A DNA stretch of 64,000 nt from Amoebidium appalachense (GCA_963693365.1 CAVNZM010000014.1:3100001-3164000); one strand, 5' to 3'; shown: positions 49,622 through 61,844, counted from the stretch's first letter. Made by a program: numbers and translations. Notes: generated from the sequence alone by a model not told the origin.

Positions 49622-50835
49622 TATCGAAGAACACTATAAATTTGCCTTCCTTTCTTTCTGAACGTCACTGATAGAATAAAAATGGAGAGGGAGAGCTAAA
49701 CAACAAAGCTTAACGTGGTTTCCTTTGTGTAGTTGCTCGACAAACCCTACCTACGTCCCTCCAAGAAAATTCGCTCTACTGCCCCAACAGCCCTTTGTTT
49801 AGCGTCTGAGCTTATTACCTTTACCTATTTTTTTATTATTCATCTGATGTTTGCTTCACATCTTTCATAGCCGGATACAGAGAGCACAGGGCCAGTCCGC
49901 CTCTTTTCCTTCTGCAGACACTGGTTGCTGTGATGCGTGTGACTGGAACCAGTGCCAATATCGTCGTAGTCTAGAAGAAGCTTTTCGGTGGTATATATTC
50001 CGGTAAAAAAGGCAACATGTTATAAAAATAGGGGTCCAATTGAATAGACGGTCTAAGTTCAAACCTGCAAAAGCTCCAATATTTTACTATTTAGGGTTTA
50101 TTGAAATTGTTTTTACAAATTTTCTGGTAGGTGGTTAGCGAGTGAGCCACTTGTAGCCGATGATTGGCTACCCGCGCATCAAAGTCCAAAAAAAACTACC
50201 GTACACAGCGGAAGGCCTCCACTCCACTGTATTTGTACTCTGACGGGCCTGGAAACGTATGCGTCACGATCTGAAGGTGAATTCTGGGCCAGGCTGCGCT
50301 GATTCCAGCCTGTTCCGAAAATAGCATCAAAAATGAGAGGCGGCAGAGGCCTGTTCCGCAAAAAAAAACAGGCTGGTTTTGGCGGGCAAATTGACCAATC
50401 GCGTAGTTCGTAGCTGTGCGGTTGTTCACGTTTTCTCCCCTTTACCTTTTTGTGTAAGCAAGACTTTGGTCGAGTGCCACGGGCGCTTGTTACAATGCTT
50501 AGGACAAACTGGTGTAACAACGTTGATTCTCTAACGCTGTTCAGCCACAATATAAGCTTTGATAATGGGTCACATAGATGCCTCATAAGTGTAGTGTCTG
50601 CGGTTACCGATCCAACCATGCATGCCTGCATGCAGCTGTGAGTTTCGTGCAGGAAATGCACCTGTGCCCATGTACAAAGATCAGGAACTTCTGAGCAGAC
50701 ATGTGCAAAGATGGTGTCGGATTATATATACACCAAAAAAGGGCTTTTCAACGTGCAGCGGTGGCGGCGGCGGGGGGGTAGGGGGGGAATAGTTGGAAGC
50801 AAAGCAAACCCGCTGCCCCCACCCCCTCCTGCCAT

Positions 50836-50840
<5 letters not shown>
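49622..50840. other. Intergenic, no supported gene
   Basis: Unique-looking sequence. GGCCTGTTCCG(A/C)AAA is repeated near 50308 and 50349. No gene was identified. Confidence 0.4.

Positions 50841-50872
<32 letters not shown>
50841..50872. repeat. Poly(C) tract
   Basis: C run of about 34 nt in intergenic sequence. Confidence 0.9.
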
Positions 50873-50879
50873 ATCCACC

Positions 50880-51758
50880 GCCTCCTCGAAAAGTCCCTCC
50901 CCCCCACCTTTTATTTCCCCCCTTTATCCTCAACTTTCATAACTAACAGTGTTGGTCGCCAATCCCCCGGTCATCAATGGTCGTGAATTGTCCCTCTTCG
51001 TCGGCTCTATTCAATACTAGTACTCAGACTCGCCTCTCCCATTCTCTCCTTCCTCTCCCACCAAGTCCTTCTGTAAGTACTTGTGCCGAACAACGTTTAT
51101 GTCTCTTTCTAAGGAAGCTTCCGCATGCTTAGTGTGTGTATATGTGCGTGTGTCTCTGTGTCTGTGTGAGTGTGTATGTGTGTGCTTGCTGTGGGTGTGT
51201 GGGCGGCAGGCACGGGGTGCGTACTTGTCACCGTGGCAGTATTAGCTGTGTTAGTGTGTGCCGATGGTGGTGGTTGCGTGTAGTCGATGTTGTGTAAGTG
51301 CTTGTAGGTGCGCACCTCTTCATCTCTTCTCCCCAACTACCAGCTTCTTCTCTTCAACATAGTTGTACAATAGTCGTACAAGTTCTTATGTTAAGTGAAA
51401 AAGTTCTTATGTTAAGGGTTTTGGGTTACTCCATGGTGCTCTTTGTGTGCGCGCGCGTGTGTGTACTTGTGCGCGCGCGCGTGTGTGTATGTCAGGCCGT
51501 GTGCGTCCACGTGCACGCGTGTGCTGCGAGTCACAGTGGGCGTGTGACTTGTGTGCCTCAGTGTTTTTGTTGCGTGCGTCCAAAGTAGCGTGTGGTCGGT
51601 GCTGTCACTTGGTGCCGGAGCGTTTATGTAACTTAGGGTGCCTATACCACGGGCTGTGTACTGTCTCTCCCCTGACTATTTTTTAGGTTCCAGAGTGAGA
51701 GCGTGGGCATACGTGTTTGTATGTGTATATGCACGTGAGACTGTGTGCGCCAGTGCCG

Positions 51759-51790
<32 letters not shown>

Positions 51791-52375
51791 AGTAACAACA
51801 ACGTTCACCATCTAACCGGCCGGGCCCCGGTTGGCACGTATGTAACCACACCAGCTCCACGGCCAATATGTGTGTGTGGTGTATGTGTGTGTGTATGTGT
51901 GTGCAATATTACGAAAATATAACCGTTATAACTTGTTTATATGTATAACGATGTTTTTCTGTCACAGCGCTTAGTAGCCTAACCGGCAGCTTCAATTTGA
52001 CTTGGATCGAATCTTAGTCCAACCCAGCCGGTTCCTTTTTGCGTTCCGATCTGCACTCCTCCGTTTCCAGGCCCGTCAGAGTAGGACGCCTTGACACAGC
52101 GTCAGCTACGTATACGCATACCAGGGCGCATGGCTGCGGTTGTTCCAAAACGTTTCTTAGGTTGAATGGTGTCATTGATGTTGGAACAGAGAAACAACCA
52201 CACGTGCGCACATGCACGCCCACGCCCACAGGCGCACACATGGAAACACACACACAAGCAACACACACACACACGTACACACACATACACAAACACACAA
52301 CACACGCAAGCACGCATGCACCCAACACGCCCGCACGTACGCATGGCACACATCCGCATAAACACACATATACAT

Positions 52376-52425
<50 letters not shown>

Positions 52426-52970
52426 CCAATACGCACACGCGCATGCAGGTACACAGTCTTTAACACACGCATTCGACCAAAAGGCCATCTACAAGGTGCA
52501 CATCTGGTGGCCCTATTACACGGCCATCTAGAAACACCTGTGGCCGTGCCCTATTATTAGCACTAATTAATAAACCAATCGGAGGCTGATGTCAGTTTCA
52601 ATTAGATGTCGCATGACGAATACAAAACCACCCTTGTCGACAATTGCGATTGCACAAGGGGGACACCCATCCTCCTTTCCCCGAATTCTCGTTTACAGGT
52701 GTGCAATCCTTGTCTTTTCGCTTCCCTTTTCTCTGTTTTTCTTATCTGTAATCAGTAATCTCGAAACCACCGTTGCATCTGTCCTTCGCTGCATTAATCT
52801 TTTTTTCGCCGGACTCTTTCCTTGAAGGATCTGCAATCTCGTTGAGATCTTCCTGCTTTTCTTACTTCACCACGTCGATGGTCCTTCTTTTCCGCTCACA
52901 AACCCAGCCTCTTTTTGACCGCTCTTCCAACCTGTGTGACCCTGCCTTTTCATACGTTATTCTTGCCCCG
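50880..52970. other. Intergenic with short TG/CA tracts and one poly(C) run
   Basis: TG-rich segments near 51130-51200 and 51440-51490, a C run of about 32 nt (51759-51790) and CA-rich sequence (52200-52425). GTTCTTATGTTAAG is duplicated at 51381-51417. No supported gene, although upstream exons of the GNAT gene could lie here. Confidence 0.4.
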
Positions 52971-53340
52971 TCCCCCCCCCCCCCCCCCCAACCACCACCA
53001 CCCACTCACCCAACCCCCCCCCCCCTCCACCTCCCCCTCCCCCTCACCCCTCCTATTTCCGCCCTTTAGGGCTCCCCCTTCCCCCGCTCGCCCGCTTCCT
53101 ACCCTTTCGCCCCCCAACCTATCCCCCCCCCCCCCCCCCCCCCCTCACCCCCTCCACCCCCTCCCCCCCCCTCCCCCCTCTCCCCCCGCCCCCCTTCCGT
53201 CACTGCCAGATCTCATGGCTCCTTTTTGGCCGCCCTTCAGCCCCCCCTCGCCTCCCCCCCCCCCCCCCCCCCCTCACGCCCCCACCCCCCACCCCCAACC
53301 CAACCCCGGCCCCGGCCCATCCCACGCTCCCCTCCTTCTT
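52970..53340. repeat. C-rich pyrimidine tract upstream of the GNAT gene
   Basis: About 370 bases dominated by C runs with short interruptions, ending about 50 bases before the GNAT start codon. Confidence 0.85.
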
Positions 53341-53390
53341 TAGTAACCACGCCCTTGCCCTGCAGATCATAGCGCTGTCACAGTGTCAGA

Positions 53391-54168
53391 ATGGATCCTC
53401 CAACAAGCACCCTTGCACCTCCCACTGTGCTCCATCCCCTTGCCCATGTTCCCTGTCGTGTGGTGTTCCGTCGTGCGACAGCCACCGATTATGACACATG
53501 CTTTCGCTTCGAAAAGTGTTACATGGAGAATGTGGAGCCCGCAAACCTAAAGAAATGGGAGGAGGGAAACTGCTATAGACGGCAGTATGATGGCGACATG
53601 ATGCGCGGGAACAGAACTTTTGTGCTTGAGTTGGTGACTAAAGGCGGCGGTGAAGGAGGGGAGGAGGTCAAAAGGGAAGCGGTGGGATACTATTGGTGGG
53701 TGCCGGAGGAGGGCGTGGCCTTGCTGTGTAGCATTGTGGTGGATCCTAGAATGAGGTTAGTGGATGGTTAGTTGGGTGCCAGTCGGTTGTGGCCTTAAAT
53801 GACATTAGTGTGTTGCTTTTTCCTGTGAATCCCCCCCCCCCCCTCCCCCCCCCCCCTCCCCTTTCCCCCCTCTCCTCCCCCTCCCCGCCCCTCCCCTCCC
53901 CCCAGCCCCCCAACCCTTTCTACCCATCCCTATTACTCACAACGGCTCTTTCCCCTTTTCAACCACAACACACACACATACAGACACACACACACACACA
54001 CACACACAGGCACTCATGTGGCACACACAGAAAACTGTGCACACACACGCACATGCAAACACCGATTACCACCGCCGACGAGGCGATTTTCACTGATTAA
54101 GCCCAATGAAGGTCTGGCGCCAATTGGTAGCCACACGCGTTTTTTGTCTCCGGTCAAGCCACAGAACA

Positions 54169-54200
<32 letters not shown>

Positions 54201-55001
54201 AGGTCGTCAAAAAAAAAAAAAAAAAAAAAAAAAACCCACACACCCACACACCCACCCACACACACACCTCAATCCCTCTTTCTTCTCTATTTAATTTATC
54301 TCCATCTTCCCTCCCCCGCCCTTCTCCCCCCCTCCTGCCCCCCTCCCACCCTCCCCCTCAGATTATGTTGCACAATATGTGTGCACGTCCATTTTTTTCA
54401 TGTTTTTTTGCAAGTCAGCATTACCATTCTAACTGTAAATTTAAATGTATACTGCATTCTAACCCCCCCCCCCCCCCCCCCCACCTCTCCCTCTCCCCCT
54501 TCCCCTCCACTCCCCTTGTTTTCCCTCCCTCGCTCTCACTCACCCCCCCCCCCCCCCCCCCCTCCCCCCTTCCCCCCCTCCCCCCTCCCCCCCCCCCCCC
54601 CCCCCCCCCGCCCCCCCGGCCCCGGCCCCGCCGAACCCCCTCCCTCTGCCTTGTCCCTCCTCTCCGGCCTCTGCTTTTCCACCTCTCTCTCTCTCGCTTT
54701 TGTTGCCCTCCCCCCCCCCCCCTCCCCCCGCCCGCCCGCCCCTCCTCCTCCCTCTCCCTTTCCGCCTCTTCCCCTCAAACATACGCACATGCCAACCCAT
54801 CACAGAAACCTCGGGCTTGGCAGGGCCATCATCTCACACTTTGAATCACAAGCACGGCTGGAGGGGATAACCACAGCTACGTTTGGGTGCCAGCAGGAAG
54901 ATGTGGCGGCTGCAACCTTGTATAAGAGGTGTGGATATGTGCAGTGTGGACTGTTTCCTACCTACGGCATCGTGTACAGGAATTTCACAAAGGCGCTGTA
55001 A
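53391..55001 (+). CDS. GNAT-family N-acetyltransferase
   Basis: Exons 53391..53755 and 54806..55001 (donor AGAATGAG|GTTAGT, acceptor CATCACAG) encode 186 residues. The GNAT core is visible. A beta-strand GYYWWVPEEGVALLCSIVV is followed by DPRMRNLGLGRAIISHF, which contains the acetyl-CoA pyrophosphate-binding R-x-x-G-x-G motif and is formed only after splicing. ATLYKRCGYVQCG is the usual GNAT C-terminal segment. The start at 53391 is the first ATG of the open frame. A Pro-rich leader and the C-rich tract just upstream leave room for further 5' exons. The intron holds poly(C), (CA)n, poly(A) and pyrimidine tracts. The acceptor substrate (amine or protein) cannot be told. Confidence 0.85.
53830..54780 (+). 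repeat. C-rich GNAT intron with (CA)n and poly(A)
   Basis: C-rich sequence (53830-53920), CA repeats (53969-54008), a C run (54171-54200), an A run of about 24 nt (54210-54233), and C-rich runs at 54464-54483, 54543-54563 and 54585-54609. Confidence 0.85.
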
Positions 55002-55357
55002 GGGGTTTAGGGGGTGTATGATACGGATAGGGTGTGTATGTGTTTGTTGTTGTGTGTTCAGCGCCGTTGATCAAAAACATCCTGGGCTTGTTGCTGCGCG
55101 CACGCGGAGCATATTGCCTGTGTTAGCGGGCCAATTTTGCCGTCATGCATGAAGGGAATAAGTCATCGTGTTCACTGCTTTTTTTTTTTTTTTTTTTTTT
55201 TTGGGGGGAGGGGGGGGGGGGCAAGGGCAGGAAAGTTGCGCACTGTAACATTAATTGCATGATGTACGCGGCAGTTTCCAATATTGCAAATAATATTAAT
55301 TTGTGGAAAGCGCAAAGAAGATAAAGCCAATGAAAATAAGCGCAAAACGAAAGGGGG

Positions 55358-55389
<32 letters not shown>

Positions 55390-55690
55390 ACGAGCTTTGA
55401 ACTCAAGAATATACATGTCTGATGTGGCCATGAGGATTGTGGGAGGAGATGAGCGGTGATCAATTGGCGTATGTGAACGGTTGCTCGGAGGAAAGGAAGG
55501 CTTGAGGAAAGAGGGGGAGGGGGGTGGGGGGCGGTGGGGACTGTACAGGAACATGAGGGAAAGGGGGTGGAGAGCGGCGGGAGGCCCTAGGGGTGTATAT
55601 GGGAATTTAGTAAGGTCGAGGACCACACCGGCCCATTAATAAAGAACTCAAAGCAAACTCAACCTGTGGCTGCTACGGGCCGTGTGTCCC
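55002..55690. other. Intergenic, no supported gene
   Basis: Unique sequence with a T-G tract (55179-55220) and an A run (55358-55387). No gene supported. Confidence 0.4.
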
Positions 55691-55925
<235 letters not shown>

Positions 55926-55997
55926 CCACATCCCCTCTCCCTTTCCTGTCTCTCCCGTCCTCTGCCTTCCTTTTTCCTTTCCATCGACCCTGGCCAG

Positions 55998-56096
55998 TAC
56001 CCACACATGTACACACACGATCACACTGGGATTACCCTTTCCACAATGCCGTCACCGGCAAGTACTATGAAGTGTACCGAGTCACGGCAATTTCAT
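55998..56096 (+). CDS. Possible orphan 3' exon
   Basis: The frame containing WDYPFHNAVTGKYYEVYRVT ends in TAA at 56094-56096. Its codons are strongly G/C-ending in a way typical of the true exons of this window (GCC GTC ACC GGC AAG TAC), and CA repeats lie upstream as at many acceptors here. I cannot assign a family or find partner exons, so the boundaries are approximate. Confidence 0.25.
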
Positions 56097-56269
56097 AATA
56101 TCATATTCACCACAAATTCCACATATTGGTATTAATTTTTCCGCCTTGTGAATAATTTCCACCATTTGCACCCTCCGCTACAGTACACCCACTCGATCGA
56201 GCTTGGAGACCCACTTTCCACCTTGTCTTTTATTTTCCTTTCCTTTTTCTTTTCTTTTCTTTCTTTTTT

Positions 56270-56372
56270 TTTGGGGGGGAGGGGGGGAGGGGGGGGGGGG
56301 GGGGGTTGTTTTTTGGGTTGATTGGTTGCTGGGGGGTTGTTTTTTTTTGGTTGGTTGGTTGGTTGGAGGGAA

Positions 56373-56422
<50 letters not shown>

Positions 56423-56560
56423 AAAGAGAGGTAACACGTGAAGGGGACGAATGAGGGCTTTGAGAAACCTCAGTTCAACTTAGCGAAATGAATGAAACCG
56501 GCGGGGAGCGGCGAGGCTGGAGGGGGGGAGGGGGGAGGGGGGGATCAATCAATTGAAAAA
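56270..56560. repeat. Poly(G) tract of about 50 nt with GGTT and T tracts
   Basis: G-rich sequence at 56274-56305, TTGG repeats (56348-56366) and a G run of about 50 nt (56371-56420). Confidence 0.9.
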
Positions 56561-56562
56561 AG

Positions 56563-56568
56563 TTTATT
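56563..56568 (-). terminator. Candidate poly(A) signal of the GT4 gene
   Basis: A minus-strand AATAAA lies about 330 nt after the glycosyltransferase stop codon. Confidence 0.35.
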
Positions 56569-56894
56569 GGTGGAATCACTTGAAGCTGGCTACACCGTGA
56601 GACCAATAAACACCTTTGTTCCTTAGAAAATAAAAACATTCTTTGTTACCTATACAACGAAAGGCCAGCACACAAAAAACACATTAGGCATAACAAGCGG
56701 CCAGTACATACAAACCGTTTACATCGAAGGGTTTCCTTAAAAATACAAAAAAAATCAATCACTTCACTCTTCCGCTGCTAAAGACAATTGTCGATACAAT
56801 GCTCCAAACATTCATTCTTCGCGCAACTGACACACACATCACATAATCCAACTATGTTTAAAACTCTTTAAATTTTGATTCTAATGATAAACTT

Positions 56895-58715
56895 TTAAAT
56901 CAGCTTCCTATTGGTCAAAGCCTCCACCCACTCCACCCACTTTTTAGTTTGAGTGTCCACACCAAACCTCTCCACAGCTCTATCCCTACACTTCTTCCTA
57001 TCAATCGACCTAATAGCCCTCATAGCTGAGGCCAAGCCCTCCGGACCCACTTTACCAAAACCGTCTACAGATTGAACATTCGAAATCCCCGTATTTTCAG
57101 TTCCCGTTTTACCGTTGGAACTAGTCGCATTCACCAAAAACCCCGTAATCCCGTACTCTACGACCTCTACCGCCGCGGCTTTTCTATACGCAACGACAGG
57201 TGTGCCGGTGAACATCGACTCAGCCATCACCATACCGTACGCCTCATCCCAATTGATGGGCATCAAAAACGCATGACATGCACCCAGTAGTCTTTGGAAT
57301 TGCTCCGTTTTCAGATATCCCACATGGAGATAGAAACGGGGAAATTTTTTGCCGTTGCCGTATCTTTCGTTTAATTCCTGCCAGTACGTCGTGTTTTCAA
57401 TGACTCCGGCTATTAGAAGGAAACCTAGCGGCCGGTTTTCCGCTCGTGCACGTTCGTTGTAGATAAGCACTGCTTCCATAGCATCCGCGAGACCCTTTTC
57501 CGGGGTTATCCGGCCCGCCCACCCAAATGGCACCACAATGACATCCGTGAACATAGAATGGGCCTCAACGGCATTGAATCCACTTGTTGCACCCTCGACT
57601 GTTTGCCACGTTTTATGCAAAAGTTGTGCGGTTGTCGTGTTTGGTCGCTCCTGGAAAACATACTGGTGGGGATCGAAGGGAGGATACAGGACTCGAAGTC
57701 GGCCCCCATGCGCTTCACTCGCCATGATCAAACCACTGCTTGCACTCCCACTAGTTGCAACCATGGGGCCACCATTGATAACGCCGTCGGCGTGTGCACG
57801 TGCAGGACCCAAAGAAGGAATGGGTTTGGGCTCGAAGGTTGACATTTGGAAGAGCGACGCAAACGCGATATTTTCGGGATGGAGCCGGGCGTATGTGCGT
57901 ATCTCGCTATTCAGCGTGTCTCGAGAGGCGCAGAGATTTACAAAGTGCCCCACCGAAACTCTCTTCGTGTGGCTTGCTTCACCACTGCGGGGTTCGTTTG
58001 CAGAAAGAAACGCGAGCCTAGTGAGATAATAGGAGAGCCAGTCATTCGAAAAATTCAGAATAAGGCTCTCATCGGGATCGTTTGCAACGGAAGAGAAAAC
58101 GGCGTCCCACATGCGCACGAGTACGGAATCATCGGAAAGACTTTCGGGGTCACCTGCCGACACTTTTGTTTGTGATGTCTCCCTTCTCCCTTTTATGGTC
58201 ATCAATGAAAACTTTTGCCGATCGGAAAGAGGGTTAGGTTCCTCATCATGCCCCAGAAGGTCCCATCTTACCACGGATCCCTCAACACATACTATGGTAA
58301 CATTGGCAACAACCGGGTGTTTGCTTAGTTGTCTAGCGACCAGCCATATCATGGCCTCACTCCCTCCCGTTAAACCAAACCCTATCGGTTCAACCGGGGA
58401 GCTCACGATGATGATGTGGAGTGATTGTCGACCATGGGTTTGGATTTGGTTGCTATGTAGTGTAGGATAGATGAAGGTTGGTGGTTCTTGTGCATATGTG
58501 GGAGAGAAAGTGACATGTTGTGTGGGTCGTGAGTGAGGACTGAAAATGTTTGTGTTCAGGAAGGACGTGGCCCATTCTCTCAAGATGGGTGAAGAAGAGA
58601 AGGACAAAGCTTGGTGCGAACAAAAGAGAAAAATAAAGGCAAAAGTGAATATGAGGCATGCGCGAGTAAACGCTATGCGCAGCTCTGACTTGATGTGAAG
58701 CCTAAGCATTTTCAA
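56895..58715 (-). CDS. GT4-family glycosyltransferase, type II membrane protein
   Basis: The protein has 606 residues in one uninterrupted reading frame. Residues about 14-33 (TRACLIFTFAFIFLFC and neighbours) form a single hydrophobic segment near the N-terminus, suggesting a signal anchor with a lumenal catalytic domain. GT-B fold signatures are FGLTGGSEAMIWLVARQL near residue 115 (N-terminal glycine-rich loop), VPFGWAGRITPEKGLADAM, and the retaining-GT4 E-x7-E motif EAYGMVMAE at residues 491-499, followed by SMFTGTPVVAYRKAAAVEVV and EYGITGFLVN. The N-terminal 80 residues after the anchor look like an unstructured stem. Donor sugar and acceptor are unknown. It has no intron, unlike POLA2 and importin, which could mean retroposition or acquisition from bacteria. 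Confidence 0.9.
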   Translation of the reverse strand: MKMLRLHIKSELRIAFTRACLIFTFAFIFLFCSHQALSFSSSPILREWATSFLNTNIFSPHSRPTQHVTFSPTYAQEPPTFIYPTLHSNQIQTHGRQSLHIIIVSSPVEPIGFGLTGGSEAMIWLVARQLSKHPVVANVTIVCVEGSVVRWDLLGHDEEPNPLSDRQKFSLMTIKGRRETSQTKVSAGDPESLSDDSVLVRMWDAVFSSVANDPDESLILNFSNDWLSYYLTRLAFLSANEPRSGEASHTKRVSVGHFVNLCASRDTLNSEIRTYARLHPENIAFASLFQMSTFEPKPIPSLGPARAHADGVINGGPMVATSGSASSGLIMASEAHGGRLRVLYPPFDPHQYVFQERPNTTTAQLLHKTWQTVEGATSGFNAVEAHSMFTDVIVVPFGWAGRITPEKGLADAMEAVLIYNERARAENRPLGFLLIAGVIENTTYWQELNERYGNGKKFPRFYLHVGYLKTEQFQRLLGACHAFLMPINWDEAYGMVMAESMFTGTPVVAYRKAAAVEVVEYGITGFLVNATSSNGKTGTENTGISNVQSVDGFGKVGPEGLASAMRAIRSIDRKKCRDRAVERFGVDTQTKKWVEWVEALTNRKLI

Positions 58716-59011
58716 AGGCTAGAGCTCACAAGGTTTAACATGAAACTTCTCCATGACACTTATTGTTAGCACTCGGATACGGTTTGAATGCAGCACTATG
58801 ATGGTGAAAAGTCAAAGATTTGGGGCACCTGCGTAAGCCCATTACATGCAGCCAGGACCTTAGTGTACGTCACCCCCGCTTCATGGTCTATGAGTGATGA
58901 TGATAAGAAAATACCGTGTTTGTAGCAGTGCCACGGATCCCAGAAACTGTGTCTACATACTGGGCTGCTGGCTTGCTGCACGCTGTTAGCTGTTGCAATG
59001 TGCCTACATGT
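58716..59011. other. Intergenic, no supported gene
   Basis: Short unique region between the GT4 start codon and the MITE-like element. It should contain the GT4 promoter; no clear element was seen. Confidence 0.4.
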
Positions 59012-59014
59012 AGT

Positions 59015-59376
59015 CACTGGTCGGATGCATGTGGGGTCAAAATGGCCCTAATAGCCCTGATAGCCTTTCGGTACGTTGCATACAGGCCTATGCAGCTAAT
59101 TTGGCCATGTAATCTGAGTCGGCGCCGCGATTGGTAAGACTGACCAATCGAGGCCCAATCGAGATCTAGAATCAAATCGGTCTAGCCAATCAGGCCTCTA
59201 GGGCTATTTGGGCTAGTTTAGACGGACTCCCTCCCCCCCCCCCCCCCCCCTTCTAAACCGCGGGTGACTCAGGGCTAAATGTACGACGATTGACAGATCG
59301 CCCAATCGCATCGATAAATATCATAGATCGCCAGGGCTAAAAGGGCCAATTTAGCCCTACATGCATCCGACCACTG
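59015..59376. mobile_element. MITE-like element with long terminal inverted repeats
   Basis: The left end begins CACTGGTCGGATGCATGTGG, and the right end is its inverse complement with few mismatches. The inverted similarity extends about 45 bp, through TGGCCC and TAGCCCTG. AGT flanks both ends (59012-59014 and 59377-59379) as a possible 3-bp target duplication. CACTG ends with 3-bp duplications are typical of CACTA/EnSpm elements. The interior is noncoding and includes a C run (59234-59250) and many (C)CAATC and AGGGCTA motifs. Confidence 0.7.
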
Positions 59377-59379
59377 AGT

Positions 59380-60395
59380 GGCTAATTTATCCAATCATTC
59401 CTTATGCAAATGATTGGATTGTTTTATTTCAAATTCGCAAAAATCATTATGGGTATGCTGTTTGGTATGCAACGCACATTCCTACGCCAATCCACGCTCC
59501 ACGCTCCTTTGCAACGACCTCTCATGTACTACTACCAAGAGGTGTCTCTGGATGTAGGTTGTGTGCGCCAGCGCACATCAAAGCTTACATAGCAACAAAC
59601 ACATATAGTGCTATAAATAGGTTAGTTATATGAGTATTACATTCTTATTTCCAACGAGCGGGCTCACGTGGCTGGAATGAAAAAATAAAGCACTGAGCTC
59701 CGCGGAACTTTCATACGCGTGACTTTTCAATCATCCTATTCGTCAAAAACAGCACTTCCTTCCACTTCCTGTTTTGAGTAGCCAATAAGAACGCGGCAGC
59801 TTCAAGCAAGCTCCGGGCTCACAAACTTCACCGTGACAACTGACAAGCTCATGAAGGAGGCGGGGTGAATAACTAACGAAGCATTCTTTGGGCAACTTGT
59901 GAACGATCCTGATATAGGCTATATTAGAGAACGCTGAATGGGACTCGTGCAGTTAGCTGTATAGAAGAATTTATGCATGAACTGCGCTTTAGAACTTCAA
60001 AGGCATGAGGAGTATGCCAACACGATAGGCAAGAAACCAGAAGATCGTAGATAAACGGCAGAACGAACGAATTGGCCACCTTGAAATGGTTGTTTTATGG
60101 CATAGGCATAGTTCTGGATTCAGCCTCACCAGCTCGATGGAGTACATGGTATCGTTGATCAAGCAATCCCATTGTTCTAAGGAACTTCTCGACCACTGAA
60201 GTGGTGCTGGATTCAGGAATTCATCGTTGCAATCACTTTAGGTATCTACCTGGGAACAGGAGAAAGATCCCTTTGACATCTTTGTGTCGGGAGGTAACCG
60301 ACTTGCGATAACAGGCGTTCATTTGTAGTTCAAGAAGATTTAAATGGTGATGAAGCAATGCTGCGATATATCATGAGGATTCTATGTGAGTGCAG
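59380..60395. other. Intergenic, no supported gene
   Basis: Unique sequence without recognisable coding, RNA or repeat structure. Confidence 0.4.
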
Positions 60396-60396
60396 T

Positions 60397-60790
60397 CTCC
60401 CCCCCCCCCCCCCCCCCCCCCCCCCTCCTCCTCCTCCTCCTCCTTTCTTCCCGCCACACCCCTGGCACCGCCCCACTGACCCCCATATTTTCGTTTTATG
60501 TTTACCTCTTCTATAACATAGGGCTTTTCCCCTCCAATACAGCATGGTGGTGCAACATCTTGCTCCCCCTCACCGCCCCACTCTCCACCCCTCGCCCCCA
60601 CCAAAACACACCCGCATAACAAGCAAACCCACACCCCACCAGCCTGCAATCAAGCGCTATGCATCTCCCCTCTTCTTCTTGTAGCGCCCCCCTCCCCCCC
60701 CCCCACCCCCCACCCCCCCATCTCCCTCCTCCCCTCCCTCCCCCTCCTATACACACACACTTCATATACCCACCCAACTACCCCCTCCCC
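60397..60790. repeat. Pyrimidine-rich tract
   Basis: A C run (60400-60425) with TCC repeats, then C-rich sequence from about 60688 to 60800. Confidence 0.8.
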
Positions 60791-61063
60791 CCCCCCCCAC
60801 CTCCTTTCCGCCGCTGGAAAAAAAGAAAGAGAGAAGACCCATGCTGCACTAGTTTTCACTTCCCCTCATATCTACACCCCCTCCTCCTTCCCTCCCTTCC
60901 CCAAGTACCTTTTTCGAGCCCCCAACCCTCTTGAAATGCCACTGATAATGTCTCTCTTCTCTGCTGTCCGTCAGTTTGTCCGTTCTAATTTGTATGTGCT
61001 GTGTTGTCAATTCTGTGCAGCACTGGGTTTGCTCTAGAAAGGTCTAATTTCACTCTCCATGAG

Positions 61064-61290
61064 CCCCCCCCCCCCCCCCCCCTCCCCCCTTTTCCTGCCT
61101 CCTCCTCCCCCACCCCCTTTCCCCCCCCTGCAGACTTTCACGTTCCCTTCTTTTCACGTTTGTGCTACACGACAGTCCCCTTTCCGGCAATACATTGCTT
61201 CCCCCCCCCCCCCCCCCTCTCTCCCTACCTCCCTGCCCTCCCCTCTCCAACTCCCTTCACACACACACACACACACACAAAACACACACA

Positions 61291-61330
<40 letters not shown>

Positions 61331-61433
61331 CCTCCCCTCCCCCCGCCCCCCCTCTCCCTCCCTTTCTCTCCCCTCCCCCCTCCCTCCCTCTCTTTGTGCC
61401 TCACACACACACACACATACACACACACACACA

Positions 61434-61504
<71 letters not shown>

Positions 61505-61625
61505 CTCTCCCTCTCCCCCCCCCCCCCTCCCATCGCCCTCTCTCCGCCCTCACCCTTTCTTCCCCCCCCCCCCCTCCCTCTCACACTTGCTACCCCCCCC
61601 CCCCCCCCCACCCACCCCCTCCCCC
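61064..61625. repeat. Poly(C), (CA)n and (CT)n block
   Basis: C runs (61064-61083, 61201-61216), CA tracts (61258-61290, 61403-61435), a (CT)n run of about 33 units (61435-61500) and C runs (61563-61574, 61593-61608). Confidence 0.9.
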
Positions 61626-61734
61626 GCAAAAACAGCACCACCTTTCCAATCAAGTGCTTCTTGAAGGCTAGGCACCATTTTCGCAAAAACAGCACCACCT
61701 TTCCAATCAAGTGCTTCTTGAAGGCACCATTTTC
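61626..61734. repeat. Tandem duplication of about 55 bp
   Basis: The unit beginning GCAAAAACAGCACCACCTTT occurs twice head to tail (61626-61682 and 61683-61734). The second lacks a 5-bp GCTAG-like stretch before CACCATTTTC but is otherwise identical. Confidence 0.9.
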
Positions 61735-61844
61735 CATTCTCTCATCTTGTCCGTCTTTACAATCAAGCCTGCATACTGAAAGCACACGGTTTCTCCAATC
61801 AGCGCTACTCTTCCTGGCCGGCCTCCGCCCCACCCTTTGCACAG

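Noticed and set aside
50179-50661. 160-codon minus-strand frame
   Set aside because: No recognisable domain, no paralogue and no splice context. Treated as a chance open frame.
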